The notes under the pieces: model-generated
Told to the model about the DNA's origin: nothing
Databases searched by the model: none
What the model saw: the letters and a program-made list of their open reading frames with translations, nothing else
Shown: positions 12,393 to 25,900 of the stretch, in pieces
Position numbering within the stretch: the stretch's first letter is position 1
Layout: each line of letters starts with the position of its first letter
Position numbers and translations under genes: made by a program
Assembly: GCA_037893225.1 (NCBI GenBank)
Contig: JAZGUH010000363.1
Span: 558,001-622,000, forward strand
Origin: Hippasteria phrygiana
Taxonomy: Eukaryota; Echinodermata; Asteroidea; Valvatida; Goniasteridae
Direction of reading: 5' to 3'
Length of the DNA stretch: 64,000 bases

Positions 12393-12845
12393 ATGTGGGT
12401 TCCCCAACGTCTGCATATAACGATCGTAAAGTATGCACAAACTAGCTCCGTGGTCTGCGATCGTAGAACAATGACAAGAAAAAAAATTAAAAACTGTGAA
12501 TCTTCCAACCTATTATATCTGAGAATATCAATGGCAGCAACAAACACGTATTCATCAGGGAAAAATAAAAAATATTGGCTTCTCAGAAGATGGAAAAGAC
12601 ATGAAACTACTGCGATTTTTTCATTGGTTTATAATGACGTACCTTTGCAGACTGGTAACGATTATCATCAGCTGCAGTGCTCACCAAATGCGTACGTTTA
12701 TTCTGTAACCCTCCCAAATGAAGTTATTATAGAAAGAAACGTTTTTTGTGGAGAAGTGAAAATATTCCACATTGAACTCAATTTCATCAAAGAAAAAGTA
12801 CTTTTCTCAGAAAATTCCTCGAGAGCACGGACAGTACATCTTTAA
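12393..12845 (+). CDS. Unrecognised 150-aa open frame in FB-1
   Basis: The frame starts at ATG 12393; a second Met at residue 47 (reading MAATNTYSSGKNKK) is an alternative start and gives ~104 aa. Composition is mixed and polar, with basic patches (RRWKRH) and no low-complexity bias, which makes it more protein-like than the surrounding frames. I recognise no family, domain, signal peptide or membrane segment. It could be an exon of the element's own decayed gene, because it sits in the unique interior of FB-1. A TAA stop is followed by AT-rich sequence. It may equally be a chance frame. Confidence 0.25.
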   Translation: MWVPQRLHITIVKYAQTSSVVCDRRTMTRKKIKNCESSNLLYLRISMAATNTYSSGKNKKYWLLRRWKRHETTAIFSLVYNDVPLQTGNDYHQLQCSPNAYVYSVTLPNEVIIERNVFCGEVKIFHIELNFIKEKVLFSENSSRARTVHL

Positions 12846-13212
12846 TTTTACACGTGATATAATGATGTGAAAATTGTAATGTTAATTGTAGTGTTACGAA
12901 CCATGGAGGATGGAAGAGGGATAAATTATAGAGCACATTGCTCAAAGGGTGCGAGGACGCACGAGCCCATACAACGAGAACACGATCAGGGCAATTTGAA
13001 ATAATGAGATCTCAGTGACATTCAGTATCGTTAACTGCATTTCAAAATTATGCAGTCAGTTTCCAATTCTTGTACTTTTTAATATGTATTGCTAGACCAT
13101 TTTGAATAGGGGTGTCATCCAAGATTTGCCAACAGGTTACGACGGATTTAAAAAATAAATTCAAAAAGAAGTAACCCCGAATTTTTTTCCGACCGGGAAA
13201 TAATTTGAAAAG

Positions 13213-13260
<48 letters not shown>

Positions 13261-14544
13261 GTTGGACATTGAGGGCACCATGCAATTGCTATTATGCACG
13301 ATGCTAATACACTAAACATAACCACGAAATGGTTTAAAGTAGAAACCTGAAAAGTGTGGCGATTGTATTTTCATAAATTCTATGAATTTATGTATTGCTT
13401 TTTCAACATAGCTCATTCCTTTTCCGAGCTTATAACCTTGGGAGTTGTTACAGTCAGGCCCCTTTGTTTTGAAAAAAATGAAGCTTTGTTTAGTTTGGAA
13501 CGTGTGATGTACGCTGTCAGTACCAAAAACATCACCACGAAACAATATTTGAAATTTGAATTGGGCTTTACAATTTTGAGATCTGATACAATAGTGTGTT
13601 CCTTTTCAAAATAAAGAAAGCGCAGTTTACTGCTCGTGGACTGCGCATGCACTTATATAAACACGTCCCTTTTTTGTGTGTGGGGGGGGGGGGGGGGGGT
13701 GACCGCGAAAAGCATTTAGAATCACCTTTTTCAGACATCTGTATATTTTTAGTTTTGATCCCTACCTCTATCCAAAACCTGGGTAGGCCTATGCCACTTC
13801 CGCAGTGATGTTACTGCACTGCTGTGCCTTTCCACAGAAATGATGTCAGTAATGCATTTATTGAAATATTATACAGTTGATGCGCGGAAATGGGGTCGCA
13901 TAACGGTTATTACATTTATTATATTGCAAAATAAACATATCCGTCGGGCAAAAAAATCTCAACTGCCTGAAAGTTTTTTTGCTAAAATAAATAAATAAAC
14001 AATTAACACCACACCATGTTAACACGCCAAAATGTATGGTTGTATTTGTATTCACTTCAGCTATAAGTTCACCTGAAATAGATAAAGGTGGTATATCCGT
14101 CATTTGGGTGTGTCACCCTGAAAGTAAATGTTCTAAATGAATTGTTATTTTTCATAACATAAGTTTGTAAAGGTATAGTACATCATTTCTACAGCCAACA
14201 ACATATTTGCAGACGGGGTTCATACTTTGTGTGATGCAACATATACATGAAATAATAAAACTGTCAAAGTCATGATAAAATAGCGAAAACAAATTTCTTT
14301 TTACAGTGATTTTGCGCACGTTCATGGTGCTTAATTTTGAGTTTGCACAATCTACATAAGCTATAGCGGTTTTGAAGTCTTTGGATGTTTTTTTCTCGAA
14401 GATGACAGCATTTTAGACAAAAATATTTCACCCGAGGATTGTTACTGGTATCATCTTCATATAGCTAGCTATATAATCAGGTTTCAAATATAAACTGACG
14501 ATTTTAGTTTTTATTGATTTATTTTTTTGTAGGGGGCATTACCA
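12846..14544. other. FB-1 interior with poly-G tracts
   Basis: The main features are a ~45-base G run at 13215-13259 and a shorter one at 13682-13699. Frames across them give only poly-proline or poly-glycine. No gene is supported. Confidence 0.5.
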
Positions 14545-14742
14545 ATGATGTATCATATACCTTTCAATGAGACGTTCCACAAAAAAACGACGATAAGTAA
14601 CATACGTCAAGACGTATCAAGTTTGGAATCTGGAGCGCTGCGGGAAGCTCAGCATAATTCAAACAGTATTATTGTGTATCAATCTTTGCGCGCTGCGTTT
14701 AACAATATATTTCGGGAAGACCAAATAGAATGCACACTGTAG
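14545..14742 (+). CDS. Unrecognised 65-aa open frame in FB-1
   Basis: It begins at ATG 14545, shortly after a TTTTTTTGTAG sequence that could act as a 3' splice site, and ends with TAG at 14740-14742. Composition is mixed, with serine, asparagine and acidic residues and no simple repeats. No family is recognised. It could be an exon of a degraded gene of the element. Confidence 0.2.
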   Translation: MMYHIPFNETFHKKTTISNIRQDVSSLESGALREAQHNSNSIIVYQSLRAAFNNIFREDQIECTL

Positions 14743-16732
14743 TAAGCGCTGTTTTGGTGCTGAACACAAAATAATTCTGCAGTTGGAGTAAATTCAATGA
14801 AAGATAAACAGTTAAAAAAAATTACTGGCATTATTCATGCTTTGTGTGATACATGAACTAATAAAGCTAGGAAAGTTTGATCTCAATCTGTCGTCCATAA
14901 ATTAACGAGAAATATAATGGAAAACCATTTTCGTTTAACATTGATGTTGTTCATGCACGTTCATGGGCGTCGATCGGTGTGGCACATGCCCTCCCTCACC
15001 CAATTTTGTAAGGGGGGGGGGGGGGGGTCGTCATATTATTTGTCCCCTCCCACTCTTTTTCCGTCCCCGAATAATTGATCTTTATAGTGGGAACAAGTGT
15101 GATGAATTTCATTAGCGTAAGTCAGGAAGTCAGGAATATTATTTTTATTGTTTAGCTCGTAAAGATTATGCTCCACAATGTCGGATTGCTGGTCCTTTCA
15201 TTAATGGATCGTATCGCTGTCACGGCGTTGATATGTGAAGGAGAGGGGGATATGGCCCTCTACTTTTCTATAAGGTTATCATTATCCCCACCGGGTATCC
15301 TAGTTCTTTTTATACTCTCCCCCCCCCCCCCCCGAATAAAAATTGTAGGCCTATTAGATACACGCTGATCCAATTACCGTTACGGTACATCTTAACGAAA
15401 ATACTAATATCCCAAATTAATGGGAAAAGATTGGTAAATTCTGACCCAAACAACTATGCCGATGCAAGACTCACGTGTTTTATATGGTCATGTGCGTCGG
15501 CCTAATGACCTAGTTTGATCAATATACCCGCTTGTCGTGCCAGACACGTTCGTAATTATGACGTATTTTACGGACGCAACGCTGCATATATACATGTATA
15601 TGTTTAACTCTAATCAAAGACGATTCCGTAGCAATTTCCACTTGTGAAGAGTTCATTCTTTTTTCAGACGAGTTATCAATACAGTTTTTACGCAGCAGCA
15701 TCTTCAGAGCCAATGACATACAGAGGGAAGTCTAGGACACCCCCCCCCCCCCCAAAAAAAATGGCCCCAAACTTTAAACTTCCCATTTAAGTCATTTTGG
15801 TGAATACAGAATTATTAATGTCTTTGTCAACGTACATCAATCGTGCGGTATGCAGAGCGATACATGACTATGCAGAGCGATACATGATGACGTCCATTAG
15901 CGCTGTTGCAGAAACGTCTGCAATATCTATTTGTGGATTAACCCCCACCCCCCCTCCCCCCACATACATATGACACCTTGTGTGGTACTTTTTGACTTGT
16001 ATTAGATTTCCGCGCTGCGCGTTATAATAGATTTATGAGGCGTGATTAGTACCGCGACACGTTATTTTACTCCTCTTTAAAAGCAGCAAATTAATCTATA
16101 ACTTTATGTCATTAAAGAGTCCCTTTATGGTGTGCTGGCCTTTGCCCATCCACGTCCCCCGTCAAGTTTTAACTATTAGGCAGTATGTAACTTAATTTGT
16201 ACAATCCACAGGTATTGGGATATATACTTTAGATGTCATCAAAATTTGAAAAAGAAACATTTTAAAGGTACGATCCGACTTCCCATTTGATGAAATCAAG
16301 GCGAAAAATACCGTGTCAGTGGCGTGCATGCGCTTGAAAATGCCAGCATACGAATTAATCGGGACGGATCAAGGGGGGGGGGGGAAACAATCCCCCATCC
16401 CCACCCCTGCTCGTTGCCAATTTTTTTTTGATTAGTGCATTTTTTGCTTGTAGGGGCCTATGCATACATTTTGAAACCCCAAAATGCATAGGGGTACGAT
16501 TTCGCGTTTACGAGTAAGAACAAAACAAATATGGCGGCGCCACCAACGTCGGCAAAGAGTAACTGATCCCCCCCCCTCCCCCTCCCCCCTCCCCCTCCCC
16601 CCTCCCCCCCCCCCCCCTCCCCCCCTCCCCCCCTCCCCCCCCCCCGGAAAATTTTATACGGAAGCGAAAACATTTGGGGGGTCCAAAAAATTCCAACCGC
16701 ACCCCAACCCCGCAAAAATCATGGATCAGCCC
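14743..16732. other. FB-1 interior, G/C-tract-rich
   Basis: Homopolymer runs lie near 15014-15027 (G), 15321-15334 (C), 15740-15753 (C), 16373-16384 (G) and a C/T-rich stretch at 16567-16646. A CATGGGCGTCGAT segment near 14964 resembles 30841-30853, where it also precedes a G/C tract. No gene is supported. Confidence 0.5.
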
Positions 16733-19123
16733 CTGAAGTTGACAATTTGGAACGTTTATACAGGGTATGTAAATTCATTGGTACAATATACAGGTTTTGT
16801 AGGATGTATTTAATAACTTCTGCAAAAAAGAAAAAGGTCATAAAAATGACCGATAACGATTTGAAAAATGGGATCCGGCTGCCGGTTTGAAAAATATGGT
16901 CGAAAAACACTATTTCCGTTCCCACGGTGTATTACGTGCATATATACGCTTGAAAAGGCCAAAAACAATGAAGTTGTCATTTCAAAACTGTTTGGGTTAT
17001 GTAACTTCATTTGTACAATATACAGGTTGTAGGATATATTTAATAACTTCTCCAAACAAAAGTAGTAAAAATGACAGATAACGATTTTAAAGGTAGGATC
17101 CGGCTTCCCCCTTTGATGATATAAGGTCGGAAAAAAACGAGTGTGTAACGTTTCCATGCATTACGTGCGTACGCTTGAAAAGGCCAAAAGAAGTTGTCAT
17201 TTATGAACTGTTTGGGGTATGTTACTTCGTTTTGACAATAAACATGTACTGTAGGATATATTTCATAACTTCTGCAAAAAGAACAAATCCATAAAAAGAC
17301 AGATAACGATTTTAAAGGTAGGATCCGGCTTTCCTCTTTGATGATGGTCGAAAAAAACGAGTGTGTAAAACGTTTCCATGCATTACGTGCGTACGCTTGA
17401 AAAGGCCAAAATGAAGTTGTCATTTATGAACTGTTCGGGGGTATGTTACTTCGTTTTGACAATAAACATGTACTGTAGGATATATTTCATAACTTCTGCA
17501 AAAAGAAAAAATCCATAAAAAAGACAGATAACGATATTAAAGGTAGGATCCGGCTTCCCGTTTTGATGAGATTATGGTCGGGGAAAAAACTGTGTACGTT
17601 TCCATGCATTACGTGCGTACGCTTGAAAAGGCCAAAATGAAGTTGTCATTTAAAAACTGTTCGGGGGTATGTAACTTCATTTTTACAAATAACGCTATGA
17701 TAGGATATATTTAATAAATTCTGCCAAAAGAAAAAATTCCATAAAAAAGACAGATAACGATTTTAAAGGTAGGATCCGGATGCCCGATTTGATGAGATAC
17801 GGTCGAAAAAAATAATGTGTCCGTCTCTGTGCATTATACGTGCATGCGCTTGACAATGGCAACATGAAATTGTCAATTAAGAACTGTTCGGAGGTATATT
17901 TCTTCATTTGTACAATATAAAAGTGTGGTTGGGTATCTTTTATACATTATGTCCAAAGAACAAGTCCGAATAATGACAGATAACGATTTTAGAAGAAGGA
18001 TCCGGCTGCCCGCTTTGATAAAATACAGTCGAAAAATACTTTGTACGTGGCCGTACATTACGTATACGTGCGTGCGATTGAAAATGCCAACGCGAAGTTG
18101 TCAAGTTGGAATTGTTAGGGACCGGTGGTATGTACCTTTATTTGTCTAATGTACAGGTATTGTAGGATATATTTTACACATTCTGTCAAAAGAACAAGTC
18201 CAAAAAATGACAGATAACGTTTTCAAAAGGAGGATCCGGCTTCCCTCTTTGATGAGATACGGTCGAAAAAAATAATGTGTCCGTCTCTAGTGCAATATAC
18301 GTGCATGCGCTTGACAATGGCAACATGAAATTGTCAATTAAGAACTGTTCAGAGGTATATTTCTTCATTTGTACAATATAAAAGTGTGGTTGGGTATTTT
18401 GTATACATTATGTCCAAAGAACAAGTCCGAATAATGACAGATAACGATTTTAGAAAAAGGATCCGGCTGCCCGCTTTGATAAAATACGGTCGAAAAATAA
18501 TGTGTACGTGGCCTGTGGCCATGTATTACGTACATACGTGCGTGCAGAAATTGCCAACGCAAAGTTTATATTGAAGAACTGTTTGGGGGCACATGTAACT
18601 TCATTATTAAAATATACGGTATGGTATGATATATTTAATAACGTTTGTAAAAAGAACAAGTCAGGAAAACAAAAGAGAACGATTTTAAAGGTAGGATCCG
18701 GATGCCCGTTTTAATGAGATACGGTCGAATCAATTGTTCTTGGCCGTCTATTACGTATAGTGAGCACACACGTACATGTACGTACGCAGACTGACCGTTC
18801 CGTCCTCGGTGTTGTTTCGGCGCGGGGAGATCACCGGTGTGCAAACAATAGATAACTGACTTTATTAGCGCCCTCTATACTGTACTGCTGTATTTGTGCA
18901 GCAAGCTAGCGTTGCGTGTCGGGGTATTACGGCCTTCGAAAACTGAAATGTTCTGGTTAAATATAACCTTTCCTTCGGTGTTTTGTATACCTAAAAGCAA
19001 TTTACGTGTATTCTAATGTTATTTCTGTGATTGATTTCCTTTTTACAATCAATCAATCATTTTAAATGGTGGATCCGACTAGGTCCGACTAGGTCCGACA
19101 GGATCCGACTTTTACCAACCTCC
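16733..19123. repeat. FB-1 right arm (nine ~228-bp units)
   Basis: Nine tandem units, each with GGATCCGG (near 16870, 17097, 17321, 17549, 17774, 17999, 18233, 18461, 18696), are spaced 223-235 bp. They are inverted relative to the left arm. The outer domain 18760-19080 mirrors 10240-10555, and GTCCGACTAG-type 10-bp repeats close the element. The arm is about twice the length of the left arm, which points to unequal expansion. Confidence 0.8.
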
Positions 19124-19247
19124 CTAGTACAACGTCAACACTGCCTCCTTTCCAATTCTTAAAACGGCCACCAAAATACTAGATACGCCACCTAAGATAC
19201 CAGTACAGTTCCAGGAACTAAGATGCGTGGTACTAAGGTTTACTTAC

Positions 19248-19335
19248 GATCCGGATGAAAAGAGAAGTTTTCCGTTCCGTTCAAGTTAGACATGTTAGAG
19301 GGGCACCCGTCATCCCGTACCGTCGCGTCGGCCAT
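19248..19335 (-). CDS. Candidate first coding exon (minus strand), partial
   Basis: On the minus strand an ATG at 19335 in the context ACAAGATGGCC opens 29 codons plus one base, beginning MADATVRDDGCPSN, and stops at a good donor C|GTAAGT (GT at 19247-19246). A purine at -3 and G at +4 suit initiation. Any downstream exon would have to lie left of the FB-1 insertion, more than 9 kb away, and I have not found one. The sequence from about 19165 to 19290 resembles the arms of the element at 57930-59053, so it may instead be transposon-derived. I recognise no protein family. Confidence 0.35.
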
Positions 19336-19535
19336 CTTGTCCACTTTGTTTGTGACCTCGTCGTATTCTCCGAACGCGTGTGATATGCGACTAGTGTTAA
19401 TTATTTGAATGCAATGTTAAATCTGCATGTCGAACCTTAACCACACCTGCTGTAAACTATATTTAGCCTGATAAAAGTCGAATATTCAGCAACATACATA
19501 CGTCATGTGGGTAGCCACGTCAAGTTGCCAACTGA

Positions 19536-19920
19536 CCTGGCGGAAGCTAGCCCGAGATTCAGCACGCGATTCAGCCTGCGATTCAGCCCGCGATTCAGCC
19601 CGCGATTCGCAATAGGGCCCGCGATTCGCCCGATCAGAGCGGCCGCATATAGAAAACTAGAATCCATCCGACAAAAGGAGTTCTTTTTTTTAATGAAATC
19701 ACTGGATTCAGGCAACGAATTTTCGAAAAATATCAAGAAATTACAAACCAATTTTGCTTGAATTTTCAGAATAGGTATAGGCAAAGCTGTACATATTATA
19801 CTGAACGATATTTTACGTGTATTTTTTATGAAATAATTTGTCAATTCGCGAGGGCCCATTTCAAAAGCTTCTCTACATCAATTCCTTTCGGCTCAGCACA
19901 ATAGCTTCTGTTTAAAAGAA
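19536..19920. repeat. FB-2 left outer domain
   Basis: After the terminal CCTGGCGG, five to six degenerate 12-bp units (GCGATTCAGCCC) occupy about 19554-19630, followed by a unique stretch. The whole domain is repeated inverted at 36004-36390 with few differences; both copies are close to 385 bp. Open frames within it on both strands are simply the arginine/serine reading of the 12-bp repeat. Confidence 0.8.
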
Positions 19921-22900
19921 AGTGTACCACACACGTTTTGGAAAATTCACATTTTTCTTTCATATTCATAATTCCCACCTTCCTGGGCACACTTAATTTC
20001 AGCAAGGGCCTATTTCAAGAATGGCTTCTGCTCCAATTAGCCGCTTAAAGACGGACAATTTTAAAGAAAATTTGGAAATGCGGTATTGTAGTTCGGGTGG
20101 AATGCCGTCTTTGAGAGAAAGTGTACCGCACATGTTTTGGAAAATTCATATTTTTCTTTCATATTCATAATTCCCACCTTCCTGGGCACACTTAATTTCA
20201 GCAAGGGCCTATTCCAAGAATGGCTTCTGCTCCAATTAGCCGCTTAAAGGCGGACCATTTTTCAGAACATTTGAAAATGCGTTATTAAGAGTTTCGGGTG
20301 GAATGCCGTCTTTGAGAGAAAGTGTACCGCACATGTTTTGGAATATTCATATTTTTCTTTCATATTCATAATTCCCACCTTCCTGGGCACACTTAATTTC
20401 AGCAAGGGCCTATTCCAAGAATGGCTTCTGCTCCAATTAGCCGCTTAAAGACGGACCATTTTTAAGAGAATTTGGAAATGCGGTATTTGGAATACCGTCT
20501 TTGACAGAAAGTGTACCGCACATGTTTTGGAATATGCACATTTTTCTTTCATATTCATAATTCCCACCTTCCTGGGCACACTTAATTTCAGCAAGGGCCT
20601 ATACCAAGAATGGCTTCTGCTCCAATTAGCCGCTTAAAGACGGACCATTTTCCCAGAATATTTGAAAATGCGGTATTTGGAGTTCGGGTGAAATGCCGTC
20701 TTTGAAAGAAAGTGTACCGCACATGTTTTGGAATATTCATATTTTTCTTTCATATTCATAATTCCCACCTTCCTGGGCACACTTAATTTCAGCAAGGGCC
20801 TATTCCAAGAATGGCTTCTGCTCCAATTAGCCGCTTAAAGACGGACCATTTTTAAGAACATTTGGAAATGCGGTATTGTAGTTCGGGTGGAATGCCGTCT
20901 TTGAGAGAAAGTGTACCGCACATGTTTTGGAAAATTCATATTTTTCTTTCATATTCATAATTCCCACCTTCCTGGGCACACTTAATTTCAGCAAGGGCCT
21001 ATTCCAAGAATGGCTTCTGCTCCAATTAGCCGCTTAAAGGCGGACCATTTTTCAGAACATTTGAAAATGCGGTATTTGGAATACCGTCTTTGAGAGAAAG
21101 TGTACCGCACATGTTTTGGAAAATTCACATTTTTCTTTCATATTCATAATTCCCACCTTCCTGGGCACACTTAATTTCAGCAAGGGCCTATTCCAAGAAT
21201 GGCTTCTGCTCCAAATAGCCGCTTAAAGGCGGACCATTTTTCAGAACATTTGAAAATGCGTTATTAGGAGTTTCGGGTGGAATGCCGTCTTTGAGAGAAA
21301 GTGTACCGCACATGTTTTGGAAAATTCATATTTTTCTTTCATATTCATAATTCCCACCTTCCTGGGCACACTTAATTTCAGCAAGGGCCTATTCCAAGAA
21401 TGGCTTCTGCTCCAATTAGCCGCTTAAAGGCGGACCATTTTTCAGAACATTTGAAAATGCGGTATTTGGAATACCGTCTTTGAGAGAAAGTGTACCGCAC
21501 ATGTTTTGGAAAATTCACATTTTTCTTTCATATTCATAATTCCCACCTTCCTGGGCACACTTAATTTCAGCAAGGGCCTATTCCAAGAATGGCTTCTGCT
21601 CCAAATAGCCGCTTAAAGGCGGACCATTTTTCAGAACATTTGAAAATGCGTTATTAGGAGTTTCGGGTGGAATGCCGTCTTTGAGAAAAAGTGTACCGCA
21701 CACGTTTTGGAAAATTCATATTTTTCTTTCATATTCCTAATTCTCACCTTCCTGGGCACACTTAATTTCAGCAAGGGCCTATTCCAAGAATGGCTTCTGC
21801 TCCAATTAGCCGCTTAAAGACGGACCATTTTTCAGAACATTTGAAAATGCGTTATTAAGAGTTTCGGGTGGAATGCCGTCTTTGAGAGAAAGTGTACCGC
21901 ACATGTTTTGGAAAATTCACATTTTTCTTTCATATTCATAATTCCCACCTTCCTGGGCACACTTAATTTCAGCAAGGGCCTATTCCAAGAATGGCTTCTG
22001 CTCCAATTGGCCGCTTAAAGACGGACCATTTTCCAGAATATTTGAAAATGCGGTATTTGGAGTTCGGGTGAAATGCCGTCTTTGAGAGAAAGTGTACCGC
22101 ACACGTTTTGGAAAATTCATATTTTTCTTTCATATTCATAATTCTCACCTTCCTGGGCACACTTAATTTCAGCAAGGGCCTATTCCAAGAATGGCTTCTG
22201 CTCCAATTAGCCGCTTAAAGACGGACCATTTTTAAGAAAATTTGGAAATGCGGTATTGTAGTTCGGGTGGAATGCCGTCTTTGAGAGAAAGTGTACCGCA
22301 CATGTTTTGGAAAATTCATATTTTTCTTTCATATTCATAATTCCCACCTTCCTGGGCACACTTAATTTCAGCAAGGGCCTATTCCAAGAATGGCTTCTGC
22401 TCCAATTAGCCGCTTAAAGGCGGACCATTTTTCAGAACATTTGAAAATGCGTTATTAAGAGTTTCGGGTGGAATGCCGTCTTTGAGAGAAAGTGTACCGC
22501 ACATGTTTTGGAAAATTCATATTTTTCTTTCATATTCATAATTCCCACCTTCCTGGGCACACTTAATTTCAGCAAGGGCCTATTCCAAGAATGGCTTCTG
22601 CTCCAATTAGCCGCTTAAAGGCGGACCATTTTTCAGAACATTTGAAAATGCGTTATTAAGAGTTTCGGGTGGAATGCCGTCTTTGAGAGAAAGTGTACCG
22701 CACATGTTTTGGAATATTCATATTTTTCTTTCATATTCATAATTCCCACCTTCCTGGGCACACTTAATTTCAGCAAGGGCCTATTCCAAGAATGGCTTCT
22801 GCTCCAATTAGCCGCTTAAAGACGGACCATTTTTAAGAGAATTTGGAAATGCGGTATTTGGAATACCGTCTTTGAGAGAAAGTGTACCGCACATGTTTTG

Positions 22901-25900
22901 GAATATTCATATTTTTCTTTCATATTCATAATTCCCACCTTCCTGGGCACACTTAATTTCAGCAAGGGCCTATACCAAGAATGGCTTCTGCTCCAATTAG
23001 CCGCTTAAAGACGGACCATTTTCCCAGAATATTTGAAAATGCGGTATTTGGAGTTCGGGTGAAATGCCGTCTTTGAAAGAAAGTGTACCGCACATGTTTT
23101 GGAATATTCATATTTTTCTTTCATATTCATAATTCCCACCTTCCTGGGCACACTTAATTTCAGCAAGGGCCTATTCCAAGAATGGCTTCTGCTCCAATTA
23201 GCCGCTTAAAGACGGACCATTTTTAAGAACATTTGGAAATGCGGTATTGTAGTTCGGGTGGAATGCCGTCTTTGAGAGAAAGTGTACCGCACATGTTTTG
23301 GAAAATTCATATTTTTCTTTCATATTCATAATTCCCACCTTCCTGGGCACACTTAATTTCAGCAAGGGCCTATTCCAAGAATGGCTTCTGCTCCAATTAG
23401 CCGCTTAAAGGCGGACCATTTTTCAGAACATTTGAAAATGCGGTATTTGGAATACCGTCTTTGAGAGAAAGTGTACCGCACATGTTTTGGAAAATTCGCA
23501 TTTTTCTTTCATATTCATAATTCCCACCTTCCTGGGCACACTTAATTTCAGCAAGGGCCTATTCCAAGAATGGCTTCTGCTCCAAATAGCCGCTTAAAGG
23601 CGGACCATTTTTCAGAACATTTGAAAATGCGTTATTAGGAGTTTCGGGTGGAATGCCGTCTTTGAGAGAAAGTGTACCGCACATGTTTTGGAAAATTCAT
23701 ATTTTTCTTTCATATTCATAATTCCCACCTTCCTGGGCACACTTAATTTCAGCAAGGGCCTATTCCAAGAATGGCTTCTGCTCCAATTAGCCGCTTAAAG
23801 GCGGACCATTTTTCAGAACATTTGAAAATGCGGTATTTGGAATACCGTCTTTGAGAGAAAGTGTACCGCACATGTTTTGGAAAATTCACATTTTTCTTTC
23901 ATATTCATAATTCCCACCTTCCTGGGCACACTTAATTTCAGCAAGGGCCTATTCCAAGAATGGCTTCTGCTCCAAATAGCCGCTTAAAGGCGGACCATTT
24001 TTCAGAACATTTGAAAATGCGTTATTAGGAGTTTCGGGTGGAATGCCGTCTTTGAGAAAAAGTGTACCGCACACGTTTTGGAAAATTCATATTTTTCTTT
24101 CATATTCCTAATTCTCACCTTCCTGGGCACACTTAATTTCAGCAAGGGCCTATTCCAAGAATGGCTTCTGCTCCAATTAGCCGCTTAAAGACGGACCATT
24201 TTTCAGAACATTTGAAAATGCGTTATTAAGAGTTTCGGGTGGAATGCCGTCTTTGAGAGAAAGTGTACCGCACATGTTTTGGAAAATTCACATTTTTCTT
24301 TCATATTCATAATTCCCACCTTCCTGGGCACACTTAATTTCAGCAAGGGCATATTCCAAGAATGGCTTCTGCTCCAATTGGCCGCTTAAAGACGGACCAT
24401 TTTCCAGAATATTTGAAAATGCGGTATTTGGAGTTCGGGTGAAATGCCGTCTTTGAGAGAAAGTGTACCGCACACGTTTTGGAAAATTCATATTTTTCTT
24501 TCATATTCATAATTCTCACCTTCCTGGGCACACTTAATTTCAGCAAGGGCCTATTCCAAGAATGGCTTCTGCTCCAATTAGCCGCTTAAAGACGGACCAT
24601 TTTCTCAGAATATTTGAAAATGCGGTATTTGGAGTTCGGGTGAAATGCCGTCTTTGAAAGAAAGTGTACCGCACACGTTTTGGAAAATTCATATTTTTCT
24701 TTCATATTCATAATTCTCACCTTCTTGGGCACACTTAATTTCAGCAAGGGCCTATTCCAAGAATGGCTTCTGCTCCAATTAGCCGCTTAAAGACGGACCA
24801 TTTTTAAGAACATTTGAAAATGCGTTATTAAGAGTTTCGGGTGGAATGCCGTCTTTGAGAGAAAGTGTACCGCACATGTTTTGGAAAATTCAAATTTTTC
24901 TTTCATATTCATAATTCCCACCTTCCTGGGCACACTTAATTTCAGCAAGGGCCTATTTCAAGAATGGCTTCTGCTCCAATTAGCCGCTTAAAGACGGACC
25001 ATTTTTAAGAAAATTTGGAAATGCGGTATTGTAGTTCGGGTGGAATGCCGTCTTTGAGAGAAAGTGTACCGCACATGTTTTGGAAAATTCATATTTTTCT
25101 TTCATATTCATAATTCCCACCTTCCTGGGCACACTTAATTTCAGCAAGGGCCTATTCCAAGAATGGCTTCTGCTCCAATTAGCCGCTTAAAGACGGACCA
25201 TTTTTAAGAGAATTTGGAAATGCGGTATTTGGAATACCGTCTTTGAGAGAAAGTGTACCGCACATGTTTTGGAATATTCATATTTTTCTTTCATATTCAT
25301 AATTCCCACCTTCCTGGGCACACTTAATTTCAGCAAGGGCCTATTCCAAGAATGGCTTCTGCTCCAATTGGCCGCTTAAAGACGGACCATTTTCCAGAAT
25401 ATTTGAAAATGCGGTATTTGGAGTTCGGGTGAAATGCCGTCTTTGAGAGAAAGTGTACCGCACACGTTTTGGAAAATTCATATTTTTCTTTCATATTCAT
25501 AATTCTCACCTTCCTGGGCACACTTAATTTCAGCAAGGGCCTATTCCAAGAATGGCTTCTGCTCCAATTAGCCGCTTAAAGACGGACCATTTTCTCAGAA
25601 TATTTGAAAATGCGGTATTTGGAGTTCGGGTGAAATGCCGTCTTTGAAAGAAAGTGTACCGCACACGTTTTGGAAAATTCATATTTTTCTTTCATATTCA
25701 TAATTCTCACCTTCTTGGGCACACTTAATTTCAGCAAGGGCCTATTCCAAGAATGGCTTCTGCTCCAATTAGCCGCTTAAAGACGGACCATTTTTAAGAA
25801 CATTTGAAAATGCGTTATTAAGAGTTTCGGGTGGAATGCCGTCTTTGAGAGAAAGTGTACCGCACATGTTTTGGAAAATTCAAATTTTTCTTTCATATTC

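Larger units (their letters stand above)
10176..19132. mobile_element. 8.9-kb foldback element (FB-1)
   Basis: The element 10185-19123 is bounded by a perfect 9-bp direct repeat CTAGTACAA (10176-10184 and 19124-19132). The first 19 bases of the two ends match at 15 positions (left GGGTGTGGGTGAAAGTCGG). Next come short GTCGGACCTA tandem repeats, then a ~320-bp unique domain, then arrays of ~228-bp units, all in inverted orientation at the two ends. A 9-bp duplication and composite tandem-repeat arms resemble Foldback/TU-type elements, thought to be moved by MULE-like transposases. No transposase is recognisable inside. Confidence 0.85.

Noticed and set aside
16458..16813. Proline- and glycine-rich open frames
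   Set aside because: They are generated by the C/T-rich tract at 16567-16646; the same applies to frames near 13205, 52800, 54487, 55430 and 56610.
21969..25536. Repeated ~68-aa minus-strand frames in the left array (and one at 33752 on the plus strand)
   Set aside because: These are antisense readings of the tandem unit. They appear only in units without the common stop and have no start context of their own.
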